From Variovorax gossypii (GTDB lineage Bacteria; Pseudomonadota; Gammaproteobacteria; Burkholderiales; Burkholderiaceae_C): a DNA stretch of 64,000 nt. The stretch covers positions 1 through 64,000 of the forward strand of contig NZ_RXOE01000005.1 in assembly GCF_003965815.1 (NCBI RefSeq). The letters run 5' to 3'. Under the pieces are notes generated by a model. The model was not told the DNA's origin. It did not search any database and saw only the letters and a program-made list of their open reading frames with translations. The position numbers were made by a program, and so were the translations under genes. Within the stretch, counting starts at the first letter, position 1, and every line of letters begins with the position of its first letter. Shown here one piece after another: positions 40,468 through 49,800 of the stretch.

Positions 40468-41169
40468 ATGTCCCGCAGCCAGCGGTTGTTCGACCTCATG
40501 CAGGTGCTGCGCCGACACCGTGGAACGGTGTCCGGCGAAGTGCTTGCCAGCGAGTCAGGCGTGTCGCTGCGCACGATACGAAGAGACATCGCCACGCTGC
40601 AGTCGCTCGGAGCGGACATCGACGGTGCCCCGGGCGTCGGCTACATCCTGAGGCCGGGATTCCTTCTGCCCCCGCTGTCATTCACCGAGGAGGAGCTCCA
40701 GGCACTGGTCGCGGGCGCACAGTGGGTCAGCCGCCAGACGGACGATGCGCTCGCCTTTGCCGCTCAGAATGCGCTCGCCAAGATTGGTGGTGTGCTTCCC
40801 TCCGACATGCGAAGGATGCTGGATGACGACGCGCTCTACATCGCCCGGAAGAGAGAAGACACGTCGGGTCTCGACCTGGCAAGGATCCGTCAGGCGATGC
40901 GCGACCAGTGCAAGATGCGCATCGGCTACACCGATCAGGCTGGTGCAGCTTCGCAGCGGGTCATCTGGCCGATCATGCTGGGCTTTGTCGAGTCGCGACG
41001 GTTCATCGCGGGATGGTGCGAACTGCGCCAGGATTTCCGCCTGTTCCGCGGCGACCGAATAACAAAGGTCGAATTCCTGCAGGAGCGCTATGCCGGAAAT
41101 CGCCGCCAGATGGTCAAGGAATGGCGCGCGCAGGTCGAACGTGAACGCAGTCGGCGTGATGGCGTTTAG
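40468..41169 (+). CDS. YafY-family (HTH-WYL) transcriptional regulator
   Basis: A 233-residue protein: an HTH at the start (QRLFDLMQVLRRHRGTVSGE, ASESGVSLRTIRRDIATLQS) and a WYL-type ligand domain around residues 130-215 (KMRIGYTDQAGAASQRVIWP, GWCELRQDFRLFRGDRI). It directly follows the oxidoreductase gene and probably controls the operon through the palindrome at 39081. Confidence 0.87.
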   Translation: MSRSQRLFDLMQVLRRHRGTVSGEVLASESGVSLRTIRRDIATLQSLGADIDGAPGVGYILRPGFLLPPLSFTEEELQALVAGAQWVSRQTDDALAFAAQNALAKIGGVLPSDMRRMLDDDALYIARKREDTSGLDLARIRQAMRDQCKMRIGYTDQAGAASQRVIWPIMLGFVESRRFIAGWCELRQDFRLFRGDRITKVEFLQERYAGNRRQMVKEWRAQVERERSRRDGV

Positions 41170-41525
41170 GCGGCGCTTGCTCATCTGGTGGGCTGGTAGA
41201 ACCCTGCCGCATCGCAGGTACGCCACCAGCCCCAACCAGGAAATAGCAGAGTGGGCGAAAAACATTCTTCACCGACATAGGACTAGCAGTCCGAGGGATG
41301 AGCAAGTGGACTGTAGCGCCGCTCGTCCGCTCGAAATTCGACGGACGACATCTCGAAACAGGGCTGATGTGCGACGCTGAGCAGCTGGCGAAGGTGACCT
41401 GATAAGCAAGACTCTGATCGCGTGCCTTTGGCAAATCGGTTCGACTTCTGTGCACGCTGACTTGGCGCGGAACGTCGCGTGGGTAGCGAACATTGAACGG
41501 CTCATCTGCCCCACAACTACCCCCG
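41170..41525. other. Intergenic, no supported gene
   Basis: About 360 bases between the YafY gene and the zinc-ribbon gene. Small open frames on both strands show no motif. It begins the transition from a catabolic operon to the accessory island. Confidence 0.4.
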
Positions 41526-41732
41526 ATGGTTTGCCCAAGATGTGAACAAGGCGAGATTGCCGCAACGGCAATCAGATGCAATGGCGCTGGGCTGTTCGTT
41601 TGCGAGGAGTGCGAGGCTACTTGGATCGTCGAGTCCGAGATTGGGGCGAGGCCCTTCGTGGACCTCGGTACCCATATGCGAAGCTTGGGACTCGCACCAA
41701 CCTGGGATGAGCTTGACGCCCGAGCTCCATAG
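41526..41732 (+). CDS. Small zinc-ribbon hypothetical protein
   Basis: A 68-residue protein from the ATG at 41526 with two CxxC pairs: MVCPRCEQGEIAATAIRCNG and LFVCEECEATWIV. These can coordinate one zinc. The C-terminal half is acidic and ends APTWDELDARAP. The start could be earlier at 41493. It is near VgrG/Rhs genes but its role is unknown. Confidence 0.55.
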   Translation: MVCPRCEQGEIAATAIRCNGAGLFVCEECEATWIVESEIGARPFVDLGTHMRSLGLAPTWDELDARAP

Positions 41733-41856
41733 GTTCTACCCGGCCACGACCGATCATTCGCCGATCCAGCAAAATTCGGCTGAAAGAAGCCGCTTGAAAA
41801 GCCCTCAACAAGAATGCTCACGGTAACACTACGCCCGCAGAAGGACTTCCCCACCG

Positions 41857-42606
41857 ATGACTTGGTCACTGTTCTACCGCTTCGACGATGAGGTCCCCAC
41901 GAACTTTTACGAACTGCGCCAATTCGGCAACTCGCTGTGGACCGCGAACGGCAAGGTGCACACCATGGGGCACTCCCTGGTCGCCGAGTTCGCAAGTCCC
42001 GAAGCCGCAAAGGAAGCCCTCGTGCAGCGAAGCAACGAGATCGAGGCGCAGGGCTACAAACGAGTGCGCCACGGCATACACGATCCCGCTCGAATCGACT
42101 TCCCCTTACTCACTACAGAGATTCGCGAAGGTGCTCGCCACACCTTTCAAGCCATTCGCGCGGCCCATCCTGACAAGACCATCCGCCTTTTCGCGCTTGG
42201 CAGCGATGACGGTGCGATGACCATCGTCCATGCTGCCAGCGATCTCTCTTTGGGCGCTCCGGGCGACATGGACGATGAAAGCGAGGTCTGGAGCTCCGCC
42301 GAATGGCCCTACACGGAGGGCGGTGAGTTCCTCGACATCGCTTACCGCATGATCCTGTCATGCCACCGCAGCGACTTGCCTTGCGATGTTGAATTCGACG
42401 TCTTGCATGCGGGTCTCTTCGAGGCCTGCATTGCCGCGATGGAGCAACTTGACCGTGAAGGTTTCTTCGGCACGGGCGACGCGCGTGAAGAGGTTGTTCT
42501 GCTATGCCAAAGCGAGGGCAACGAGGATATGGAAGGCTCGATCGGAAGACTCAACACTTCGCGCGTGGTGGGGCGACTCGAACGTTGGATCAAGCTCTGC
42601 CAATGA
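41857..42606 (+). CDS. DUF4303-like protein
   Basis: A 249-residue protein. Residues 80-249 resemble the DUF4303 family: LLTTEIREGARHTFQAIRAA, RLFALGSDDGAMTIVHAASD and SAEWPYTEGGEFLDIAYRMI. An N-terminal ~75-residue segment (WSLFYRFDDEVPTNFYELRQ and WTANGKVHTMGHSLVAEFAS) looks like a WGR-type or similar domain. DUF4303 proteins often occur around polymorphic toxin loci as possible immunity proteins. That would fit the nearby Rhs gene but is unproven. Confidence 0.6.
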   Translation: MTWSLFYRFDDEVPTNFYELRQFGNSLWTANGKVHTMGHSLVAEFASPEAAKEALVQRSNEIEAQGYKRVRHGIHDPARIDFPLLTTEIREGARHTFQAIRAAHPDKTIRLFALGSDDGAMTIVHAASDLSLGAPGDMDDESEVWSSAEWPYTEGGEFLDIAYRMILSCHRSDLPCDVEFDVLHAGLFEACIAAMEQLDREGFFGTGDAREEVVLLCQSEGNEDMEGSIGRLNTSRVVGRLERWIKLCQ

Positions 42607-42766
42607 GCTCAGACTAAGAGCTTGGCGGATTGCCGGATGACCCTGAGGCTTCGCCTGAGTGATCGCTTTGCGAAGTTTCCAAGATAGAGTCGGCCAGAAC
42701 CAGTCGTTCGACCGCGCTTGAGAATGCGGCCGCAAGCGGACATACGATTTGATCTTCTAATAGGGA

Positions 42767-43189
42767 ATGGAAATGCCAACAATCGCCTTCACAGCGCCTG
42801 CAACTGTGTTTGACTTTCGCCGCTCGGATGATGGCGAAGTTGTGGAGGATCTCGGACTACTCCAGACTCTTGATGGCCTTGCCTACACCGACGAAGAGTT
42901 CTCAGATTACCTCGCAGACGATGATCGAACACGAGGGCTCGCAGCACTGGGTGTTACGGGTGGCGATCTGACCTTTCATTTTTCGGGAACTGGGCTGGAA
43001 GCGCGCACCATCTACTCAACTCCGCGCGCGCTGAACGCTGTGGAACTCGGCGCGCTCTGCGAGTACACCATCGGCCAATGGAGCGATGGAATCGGGTCCA
43101 ACTTTTTTCAGGAAAGACTTGCCGAAGGCCTTGCCCCTCAAGTTCTCCTTCCTGACTCGCGCATGGTTCGTGCTGAACAGTTTGCCTAG
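42767..43189 (+). CDS. Hypothetical protein of the accessory island
   Basis: A 140-residue acidic protein beginning MEMPTIAFTAPATVFDFRRS and containing DYLADDDRTRGLAALGVTGG and ALNAVELGALCEYTIGQWSD. No leader or membrane segment. Size and acidity are compatible with an immunity protein, though no toxin gene directly precedes it. Confidence 0.5.
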   Translation: MEMPTIAFTAPATVFDFRRSDDGEVVEDLGLLQTLDGLAYTDEEFSDYLADDDRTRGLAALGVTGGDLTFHFSGTGLEARTIYSTPRALNAVELGALCEYTIGQWSDGIGSNFFQERLAEGLAPQVLLPDSRMVRAEQFA

Positions 43190-43273
43190 ACACCACAGAT
43201 TGCGCCGCTCACGGCCAAGACCAGACGTTCGAGTTGCCGCTGGTTAAGAAGCTATCCGACAGTGCATAGCCTC

Positions 43274-43639
43274 ATGAAAATTGCCTTCCTCGCCGCCGTA
43301 GCCGTCGCAATAGGCGGATGTGCTGTTTCAGCCCGTGCGGACACCGCTCGGCACTTGCAGATGACCTCTGGAGGGCGGCTACTCGCCCAAGTTGACATGT
43401 TGGATGACAACCTATGCGCTGCCTTCCGAAGCCAAATGCAGGAACGCTTTCGGGCCGGTATGGCTGCAACATGTGGAGCGTCGAACGAAGGACTAGAGTT
43501 CCACGCGGTGCTGAAAATGTCTGGAGCGCCACGCGACAGTGATGCCTACTTTCCCTCGCAAGAAGCCTGCGACGGCTTCACCTTGGCAATTTCTCGGGGA
43601 TCGTTCGCAACCGTAGTAGACCGCTGCCGGCAGCATTAA
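43274..43639 (+). CDS. Small lipoprotein
   Basis: From the ATG at 43274 a 121-residue protein has a lipoprotein leader (KIAFLAAVAVAIGGCAVSAR, lipobox IGGC). The mature part has four further cysteines (NLCAAF, ATCGAS, EACDGF, DRCRQH), which may form disulfides in the periplasm. An upstream GTG at 43262 is possible. Function unknown. Confidence 0.6.
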   Translation: MKIAFLAAVAVAIGGCAVSARADTARHLQMTSGGRLLAQVDMLDDNLCAAFRSQMQERFRAGMAATCGASNEGLEFHAVLKMSGAPRDSDAYFPSQEACDGFTLAISRGSFATVVDRCRQH

Positions 43640-43656
43640 CAAACCCTGAATTCCGT

Positions 43657-44172
43657 ATGAAGCTGTACCTCGCGTGCCTGGTCATCCTTTGCGCCCTTTC
43701 CGGCTGCGCGACCAACGGACCGGTTGAGATGTCCACCGAAGGCCTCGGGAGCAACCAGGTGGCGACGCTCACACCCGCCCAGATGCCGGCGTCCGTGCTC
43801 ATCAATATCGATAGAAAAAGGCCGGGCAACTGTTTTACCAACTGCTCGTTCTATCGCCCTGTGCGCATCTTGGCTGGCAAACACAAGATTGAGATGCAGG
43901 TGATGCTGCCCTCGCCGATCTTCAAACAGGATGGGCCGTGGATTCCGCCGGAGCACGTCGCGGCGGCGAAGAAGCTGAGGTCAACGGCCTCGTCTATCTT
44001 CACAACAGCCTTTTGGCTGGACGAACAGGAACTCACTTTCGAAGCCGGCAAGAACTATCAGTTGAGGTATGGCTACCTGAGCAGGAGCGACCACTCCCCT
44101 TACATCTGGTGGGTGGTGAGCGACGCAGGCCAGCCGGATGCCAGCGCAGCAACAGCGGCTGATCGCAAGTGA
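43657..44172 (+). CDS. Lipoprotein, hypothetical
   Basis: A 171-residue protein with leader YLACLVILCALSGCATNGPV (lipobox LSGC). It follows the other lipoprotein by 17 bases. It contains SVLINIDRKRPGNCFTNCSF and ELTFEAGKNYQLRYGYLSRS, pointing to a beta-rich mature domain such as the DUF2846-like pattern. Role unknown. Confidence 0.6.
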   Translation: MKLYLACLVILCALSGCATNGPVEMSTEGLGSNQVATLTPAQMPASVLINIDRKRPGNCFTNCSFYRPVRILAGKHKIEMQVMLPSPIFKQDGPWIPPEHVAAAKKLRSTASSIFTTAFWLDEQELTFEAGKNYQLRYGYLSRSDHSPYIWWVVSDAGQPDASAATAADRK

Positions 44173-44641
44173 AGCAGTTGCCCGGGCCTCGCGATGCCGC
44201 AGTTCCCCCTTGCCTTTCATGACGCATCATGTCGGCAAGCGGCCCATCAAGGTCATCCATTGACTGCCTGCTGCCGCGGGCTGGGCACGATCAGCGCTGA
44301 TTCGAATCATCGTCTGGGCGGAACAGGCATCAACCGCTTCTTCATCTGCAACCTTCCCCCCTGCCTGAGCGGCGGCTGGTGCGCTGCATCGACCCGCCGA
44401 ATCCGCCCTTGCGCCACTGCCATGGAATCCTTCGCTGGACAGCAAATCTCGCAGCAGAACAAAGCCATCTGCGAGATGCAGCAAGGGATCCGCGCGCAGG
44501 GAACATCGATGCGGTAGTACTTGCTTCCGACATTCCCTATTCGAATCGCGGGTTGAAGCTTGCGGCATGGCGGCAGGCAGTTTAGAAGGTCAATCACAAG
44601 CTTGGTTTGTGGCTCGCACGGAGCCGAGGGAGACCCAAGGA
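44173..44641. other. Region upstream of vgrG, no supported gene
   Basis: About 470 bases with open frames but no clear gene. A plus-strand piece near 44440-44515 reads QQISQQNKAICEMQQGIRAQ, which may be a decayed end of an unrelated protein. The vgrG promoter must be here. Confidence 0.35.
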
Positions 44642-46798
44642 ATGACCCGCAGCTTCATCGCCCACAGCGAACTGGGCGAGCGCCTGAAGTTCCGTTCCAT
44701 GACCGGACAGGAACGGATCTCCTCACTCTTCGAGTACAGGGTGCGCCTGATCAGCGACACCTCGGACATCGCTGCCAAGCGCTTGCTGGGCAAGGACATG
44801 AGCATCGAAGTGGATCTGGCCACCGAGCTGGGAGGGGCCGGCAAGCGCTTTCTCAGCGGACAGGTCACGCAGTTCACCTACGTCGGCAAGGACGACGGCG
44901 ACATGCACATCTACGAGGCGGTGCTGCAGCCCTGGCTGTGGTACGCCACGCGCCGCTCCGACTTCAAGATCTTCCAGTTCAAGACGGTCCCCGAGATGCT
45001 GCACGACGTGCTGGGCCACTACGGCTTCACCATCGTGGACAAGTTCAGCGGCAGCTACCGCACCTGGGACTACTGCGTCCAGTATGCGGAGACGGACTTC
45101 AGCTTCGCGAGCCGCCTGATGGAGCTCGAGGGCCTCTACTACTTCTTCGAGCACGCGAAGGGCGGCCACAAGCTCGTGCTATGCGACGCCATGGCGTCGC
45201 ACGTCAGCCTGGCCAACGGGCCCGCGAAGATCCCCTACCACGCCGGCGTGCTTGCAGCCCAGGTCCTCGAGCAGGACTTCATCGACACCTGGAGCCATCG
45301 CGAGGACATCGCCTCGGGCCACTTCGCAGCGGACGACTACGACTTCAAGAAGCCCAACGCCGAGATCGACACGACGCGACAGCAGCCGGCGGGCCACGAA
45401 CGGGATCACTACGAGCTCTACGACTGGCCGGGCGGCTACACCGAGATGGGCGACGGCGAGAACTACGCGCGCGTGCGCATCGAGCAGCAAGGCGCGCGAC
45501 GCGAGTTGATCGCCGGCCACGGCAACCTGCGGCACCTGGCGCCGGGCTACCTGTTCGAGTTGACGCGCCATCCGAGGTCGCAGGAGAACCGGCACTACCT
45601 GATCGAAGCCGTCACCTACGACTTCCAGGAAAACGCGCTGCGCCAGATCGGCGCCGCCTATGCCGCCTATGCCGAGGGCACCAGCGGCACGAGCTACCGC
45701 CAGACCTTCGAGGTCCTGCCCGACAGCGCCAGTTACCGCGCCGCGCGCATCACACCCAAGCCGCGCACCACCGGCCCGCAGACCGCCGTGGTCGTGGGGC
45801 CCGCAGGCGAGGAGATCCACACCGACGAGTACGGCCGCATCAAGGTGCAGTTCCACTGGGACCGCTACGGCAAGATGGACGAGAACTCATCGTGCTGGAT
45901 CCGCGTCTCGCAGACCTGGGCCGGCAGCAACTACGGCACCATGCACGTGCCGCGCATCGGCCAGGAGGTGATCGTCGACTTCCTCAACGGCGACCCGGAC
46001 TACCCCATCGTCACCGGCCGGGTCTACAACGCGGCGCAGATGCCGCCCTGGGAGCTGCCGGCCAACAAGACCCAGTCGGGCATCCTCACGCGCTCTTCCC
46101 AGGGAGGAACGCCGGGCGACGGGATGAAGGACTCGCCCGGCACGGCCAACGCGCTGCGCTTCGAGGACAAGGCCGGCCAAGAGCAGCTGTGGCTGCATGC
46201 GCAGAAGGACCAGCTCACCGAGGTCGAGCACGACGAGGACAAGTGGGTCGGCAACGACCGGCGCAAGACCATCGACCGCGACGAGTTCAACACGATCCAT
46301 CGCGATCGCACCGAGGTCGTGGACCGCAACGAGAAGATCAACGTGCACGGCTGGCGCACCGAGGAGGTGGACCAAGACGAGACCATCACCATCCATCAGA
46401 ACCGCATCGAGCGGGTGGACCTCAACGAGACCATCTCCGTCGGCCGCTTCAAGATGCAGACCGTGGGCATGGGGTACACCCAAAACGTGGGCATCTTCAA
46501 GATCATGTCTATCGGCGTGAGCTATATGGAGAACATCGGCGTGACCATGATGACCAACGTGGGCGTCGACCAGTCCCTGAACGTGGGCCAGACGCAGACT
46601 GTGCGCGTCGGAGATGTGCGCGACACCGTGGTGGGGCGCAACGATTCGCTCGCGGTGGGCGACACGCTGCGCATGCACGGCCGCAAGGTCGCGATCACGG
46701 CCGACGACGAAATCACGCTGAGCTGCGGCGCCAGCACCATCCGCATCACGGCGGGACGGATCGAGATCCTCTCGCCCCTCGACAAGCTCAACTGCTAG
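44642..46798 (+). CDS. vgrG: VgrG / type VI secretion tip protein
   Basis: From the ATG at 44642 a 718-residue VgrG. The N-terminal gp27-like part has FRSMTGQERISSLFEYRVRL, then a gp5-like OB fold with GEEIHTDEYGRIKVQFHWDR and CWIRVSQTWAGSNYGTMHVP. The C-terminus is a repetitive beta-helix spike with repeats such as DRDEFNTIHRDRTEVVDRNE and GVSYMENIGVTMMTNVGVDQ. It ends at ILSPLDKLNC with no extra effector domain. The PAAR-Rhs gene starts 13 bases later, so the spike loads that effector. An in-frame longer start at 44567 lacks support. Confidence 0.9.
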   Translation: MTRSFIAHSELGERLKFRSMTGQERISSLFEYRVRLISDTSDIAAKRLLGKDMSIEVDLATELGGAGKRFLSGQVTQFTYVGKDDGDMHIYEAVLQPWLWYATRRSDFKIFQFKTVPEMLHDVLGHYGFTIVDKFSGSYRTWDYCVQYAETDFSFASRLMELEGLYYFFEHAKGGHKLVLCDAMASHVSLANGPAKIPYHAGVLAAQVLEQDFIDTWSHREDIASGHFAADDYDFKKPNAEIDTTRQQPAGHERDHYELYDWPGGYTEMGDGENYARVRIEQQGARRELIAGHGNLRHLAPGYLFELTRHPRSQENRHYLIEAVTYDFQENALRQIGAAYAAYAEGTSGTSYRQTFEVLPDSASYRAARITPKPRTTGPQTAVVVGPAGEEIHTDEYGRIKVQFHWDRYGKMDENSSCWIRVSQTWAGSNYGTMHVPRIGQEVIVDFLNGDPDYPIVTGRVYNAAQMPPWELPANKTQSGILTRSSQGGTPGDGMKDSPGTANALRFEDKAGQEQLWLHAQKDQLTEVEHDEDKWVGNDRRKTIDRDEFNTIHRDRTEVVDRNEKINVHGWRTEEVDQDETITIHQNRIERVDLNETISVGRFKMQTVGMGYTQNVGIFKIMSIGVSYMENIGVTMMTNVGVDQSLNVGQTQTVRVGDVRDTVVGRNDSLAVGDTLRMHGRKVAITADDEITLSCGASTIRITAGRIEILSPLDKLNC

Positions 46799-46811
46799 GA
46801 GTCACGTCCCC

Positions 46812-49800
46812 ATGAGCGGTAAACCAGCGGCGCGCATTTCGGACAGCGTCTCCGGCGGCAAGGTCGTCAGCGGATCGGGCACGGTGCTGATCGGCAGCCA
46901 AGGCGGCGTTGCCTGCTCGGAGTGCCCGGGCGGCGTCACGGTCGGCAACCCGGTGAGTCCCTCGCTGGGAGCCAAGGTCCTCATGGGAGAGCCCGAACTG
47001 GACTTCGCCCTGCACGGTGCGATGCCGCTGGTGTGGCAGCGCCAGTACAGCAGCTACGTCAACCCAGAGCACGGCGCGCCCTGCGGTCCGCTGGGGCATG
47101 GCTGGACCTTGCCGGGCATCCTTCGCATAGAAGCGGGCGAGGAGGCCTGCCGGCTGATCACCGGCATGGGCCGCGTGATTGCCTTCGATGCCTTGCCTGA
47201 GGGCGGGTCAATCTACAGTCCGAGCGAGGACCTGTGGCTGCTGCGTGGCGCCAATCGTCCGGGCGACGCGGCATGGACGCGCGAGGTGCGCTTCCGGCGC
47301 GTGCTCGCCGAGTTCGGCGCCGATCCGCACAGCATCGTGGTCACCAACGGCCAGGCGCAGACCTTCTGGGTGCTGCAGGCTGCGCAGACGCATTCCGAAG
47401 CCAGCGCGGGCACGCACTACCTGCTGTGCCACCAGCAGGACCGCTTCGGACGGTGCCAGAGCTTCCAGCGCGACGAGTTCGACCGTGTCACCGGCATCGT
47501 CGACGGCGTGGGGCGCCGCTACCGGCTGAGCTGGCGTCAGGTGCACTCGCCAGTGGCGGCACAGGGGCTGTGGCACGCCGACAGCGGCTGGCGGCTGACT
47601 GGCATCGAACTGGCCGAGGATCCGCTGGTGACCGATCCCGCGGAATCCGTCATGCTGGTGCGCTACAGCTATTCGCCTGATGGCGACCTGCTGACCGTGC
47701 ACGACCGCGCGGGTCGGCTGGTGCGCGAATTCGCTTGGCAGCGGCACCTGATGGTGGGTCACCGATACCTGGGCGGTCCGCGCCACACCTACCGCTACGA
47801 AAGTCTCGAGCCTGGCGCGCGCGTGGTCGAACACTTCAATGAGGAAGGCCTGAACTACCGCTTCGACTACGAGCTTACGCCCACTGGCAGGCAAACGCGC
47901 GTCGTCGACAGCCTGAGGCGCGTCGAGGTCTATCGCTTCGAGGGTGAGGGAGGCCTGTCGAGGCTGGTGGAGCATGTGCGCGCCGATGGCAGCCGCCTGG
48001 GCTATGCCTACGATGCGGCGGGCCGTCTCGTCGAGGCCATGGACCCGCTGGGCGCAGTGACCCGACTGCGCTACGACGGTCAAGGGCGCGCGTTGGGCAG
48101 CCAGGCGCCGGATGGCGGGCATTCGTTGCTCGAGTACGACGAGGCGACCGGCCTTCTCGTGCAGACCGTTGACGCGGCCGGACGCGCCACATGGATGGAG
48201 CACGACGAGTGGGGCCGTCTGACGCACGTCACGCGGCCGAACGGGCATGTGGAGCGCCGAGAGTACCCCTCGCCCGAGGCGGCTCCTCTGACCTGCGAAT
48301 ATCCCACTTTGCTCGTCGATGCGAAGGGCGGCGCTACCCGACTCGCCTGGAGCGCCACGGGTCAGCTCATACGCCGTACCGATTGTTCGGGTCGCACCAG
48401 CGAGGCGCAGTTCAATGCACGCGGCCTGGCGATGCAGCAGACCGACGCGCTCGGGCAGACCACCCGCTACGAGTACGACGCGGCAGGGCATCTGGCCGCC
48501 GTACACCATCCCGACGGCAGCACCACGCGCTACCGTCGCGACACTGCGGGGCGTATCGTGCGCATCTTGTTGCGCGAAAAGGGAGCGGAGCAGGACATCG
48601 GCTTCGCCTACGACCTCTGGGGCCGCGTCACACAGCGCTGGCAGCGCGGACTGGAAGTGCGCTTCGCCTACGATGAGGCCGGTCGACTGGTGCGACTGAC
48701 CAATGAGAATGGTGCCGTGAGCCACTTCGCCTGGGACGCGATGGATCGGCTCGTCGAGGAGAGGGGCTTCGATGGTCGCCGTCAAACCTTTCTCTACGAC
48801 GCGGCCGGCCGGCTCGTCGAAGCCTCGGATGGCAGGGATCGTGATGAGTTGCGCACCCGCTACCTGTGGGACGCACTAGGCCGGCTGAGCGAGATTCGTG
48901 TACCCGCCACCGCGCACAGTTCCGCGCGCATCGAGCGCCTGCAGTGGAACGCCGCCGGACAGCTCATGGCAACGCGCAGCCACCTGCGCGATGGCGAAAG
49001 CGACGAGGCTGGGCCGCTGCTGGCCGAGGCGCTGATTGAGCGCGACGCCGCGGGCCATCTCGTGGCCGAGACGCAGCGCGTGTACGACCTCGCACCGTTG
49101 ACTCCCGGCAAGCCGACTGGAAGCACCATCGCCTTTGAACACATCATCTCGCACACGCTCGATCCGCTCGGAAACCGCGAGGCCAGCCTGCTACAGGATG
49201 TCGGTCGGCTCGACTATCTGATGTATGGCGCGGGCTACTTGCACGGCCTGCTGCACAACGGCCGCGGCGTCCTGGACATCGAACGCGACGGCCTGCACCG
49301 AGAGATCCGGCGCCGGCTGTTGTCGCCTTCGGGCAGCAGCGTGCTCGAAGTACAGCGCCAGTGGGATCCGCGGGGGCGTGCGCGAAGCCTCGACATGGCC
49401 GGGCTGCAGCGCCGGGATGCGGCCGGCGAAGGCACGCCCGTGTCCCTGGTCGGTCAACTCACACAGCGGCGCTATGACTACGACGACATAGGCCAACTCA
49501 CGGCAATCCGGTCGCCGGGCGGCGATACGCTGTTTCGCCACGACGCGGCCGGACGGCTGATTGGTGCAGCGGGCATGACCAGCGCCGAGCGGCGCTGGCG
49601 CTTCGATCCGGCTGGCAATCGCCTGCCGTCTTTGGACGACACACGGCTGCAATTCGAGCTCGCGCACGACGACAACGGCTGGGCCGCCGAGGTCCGCAGC
49701 CGCTGGCGCGATCAAGACTTCGACTTGCTCAACCGCGAGGAACCGCGACCGTCCACGGCGCGGTCGCTGGCGGGCATCGTGCGCTGGCACGACAATCGCG

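Noticed and set aside
41090-41380. 96-codon plus-strand frame after the YafY gene
   Set aside because: It overlaps the yafY 3' end out of frame, has no ribosome site and is Arg-rich; a shadow.
44560-46815. Long alternative frame overlapping vgrG
   Set aside because: Arg/His/Gly-rich without motifs; the other frame is an unmistakable VgrG.
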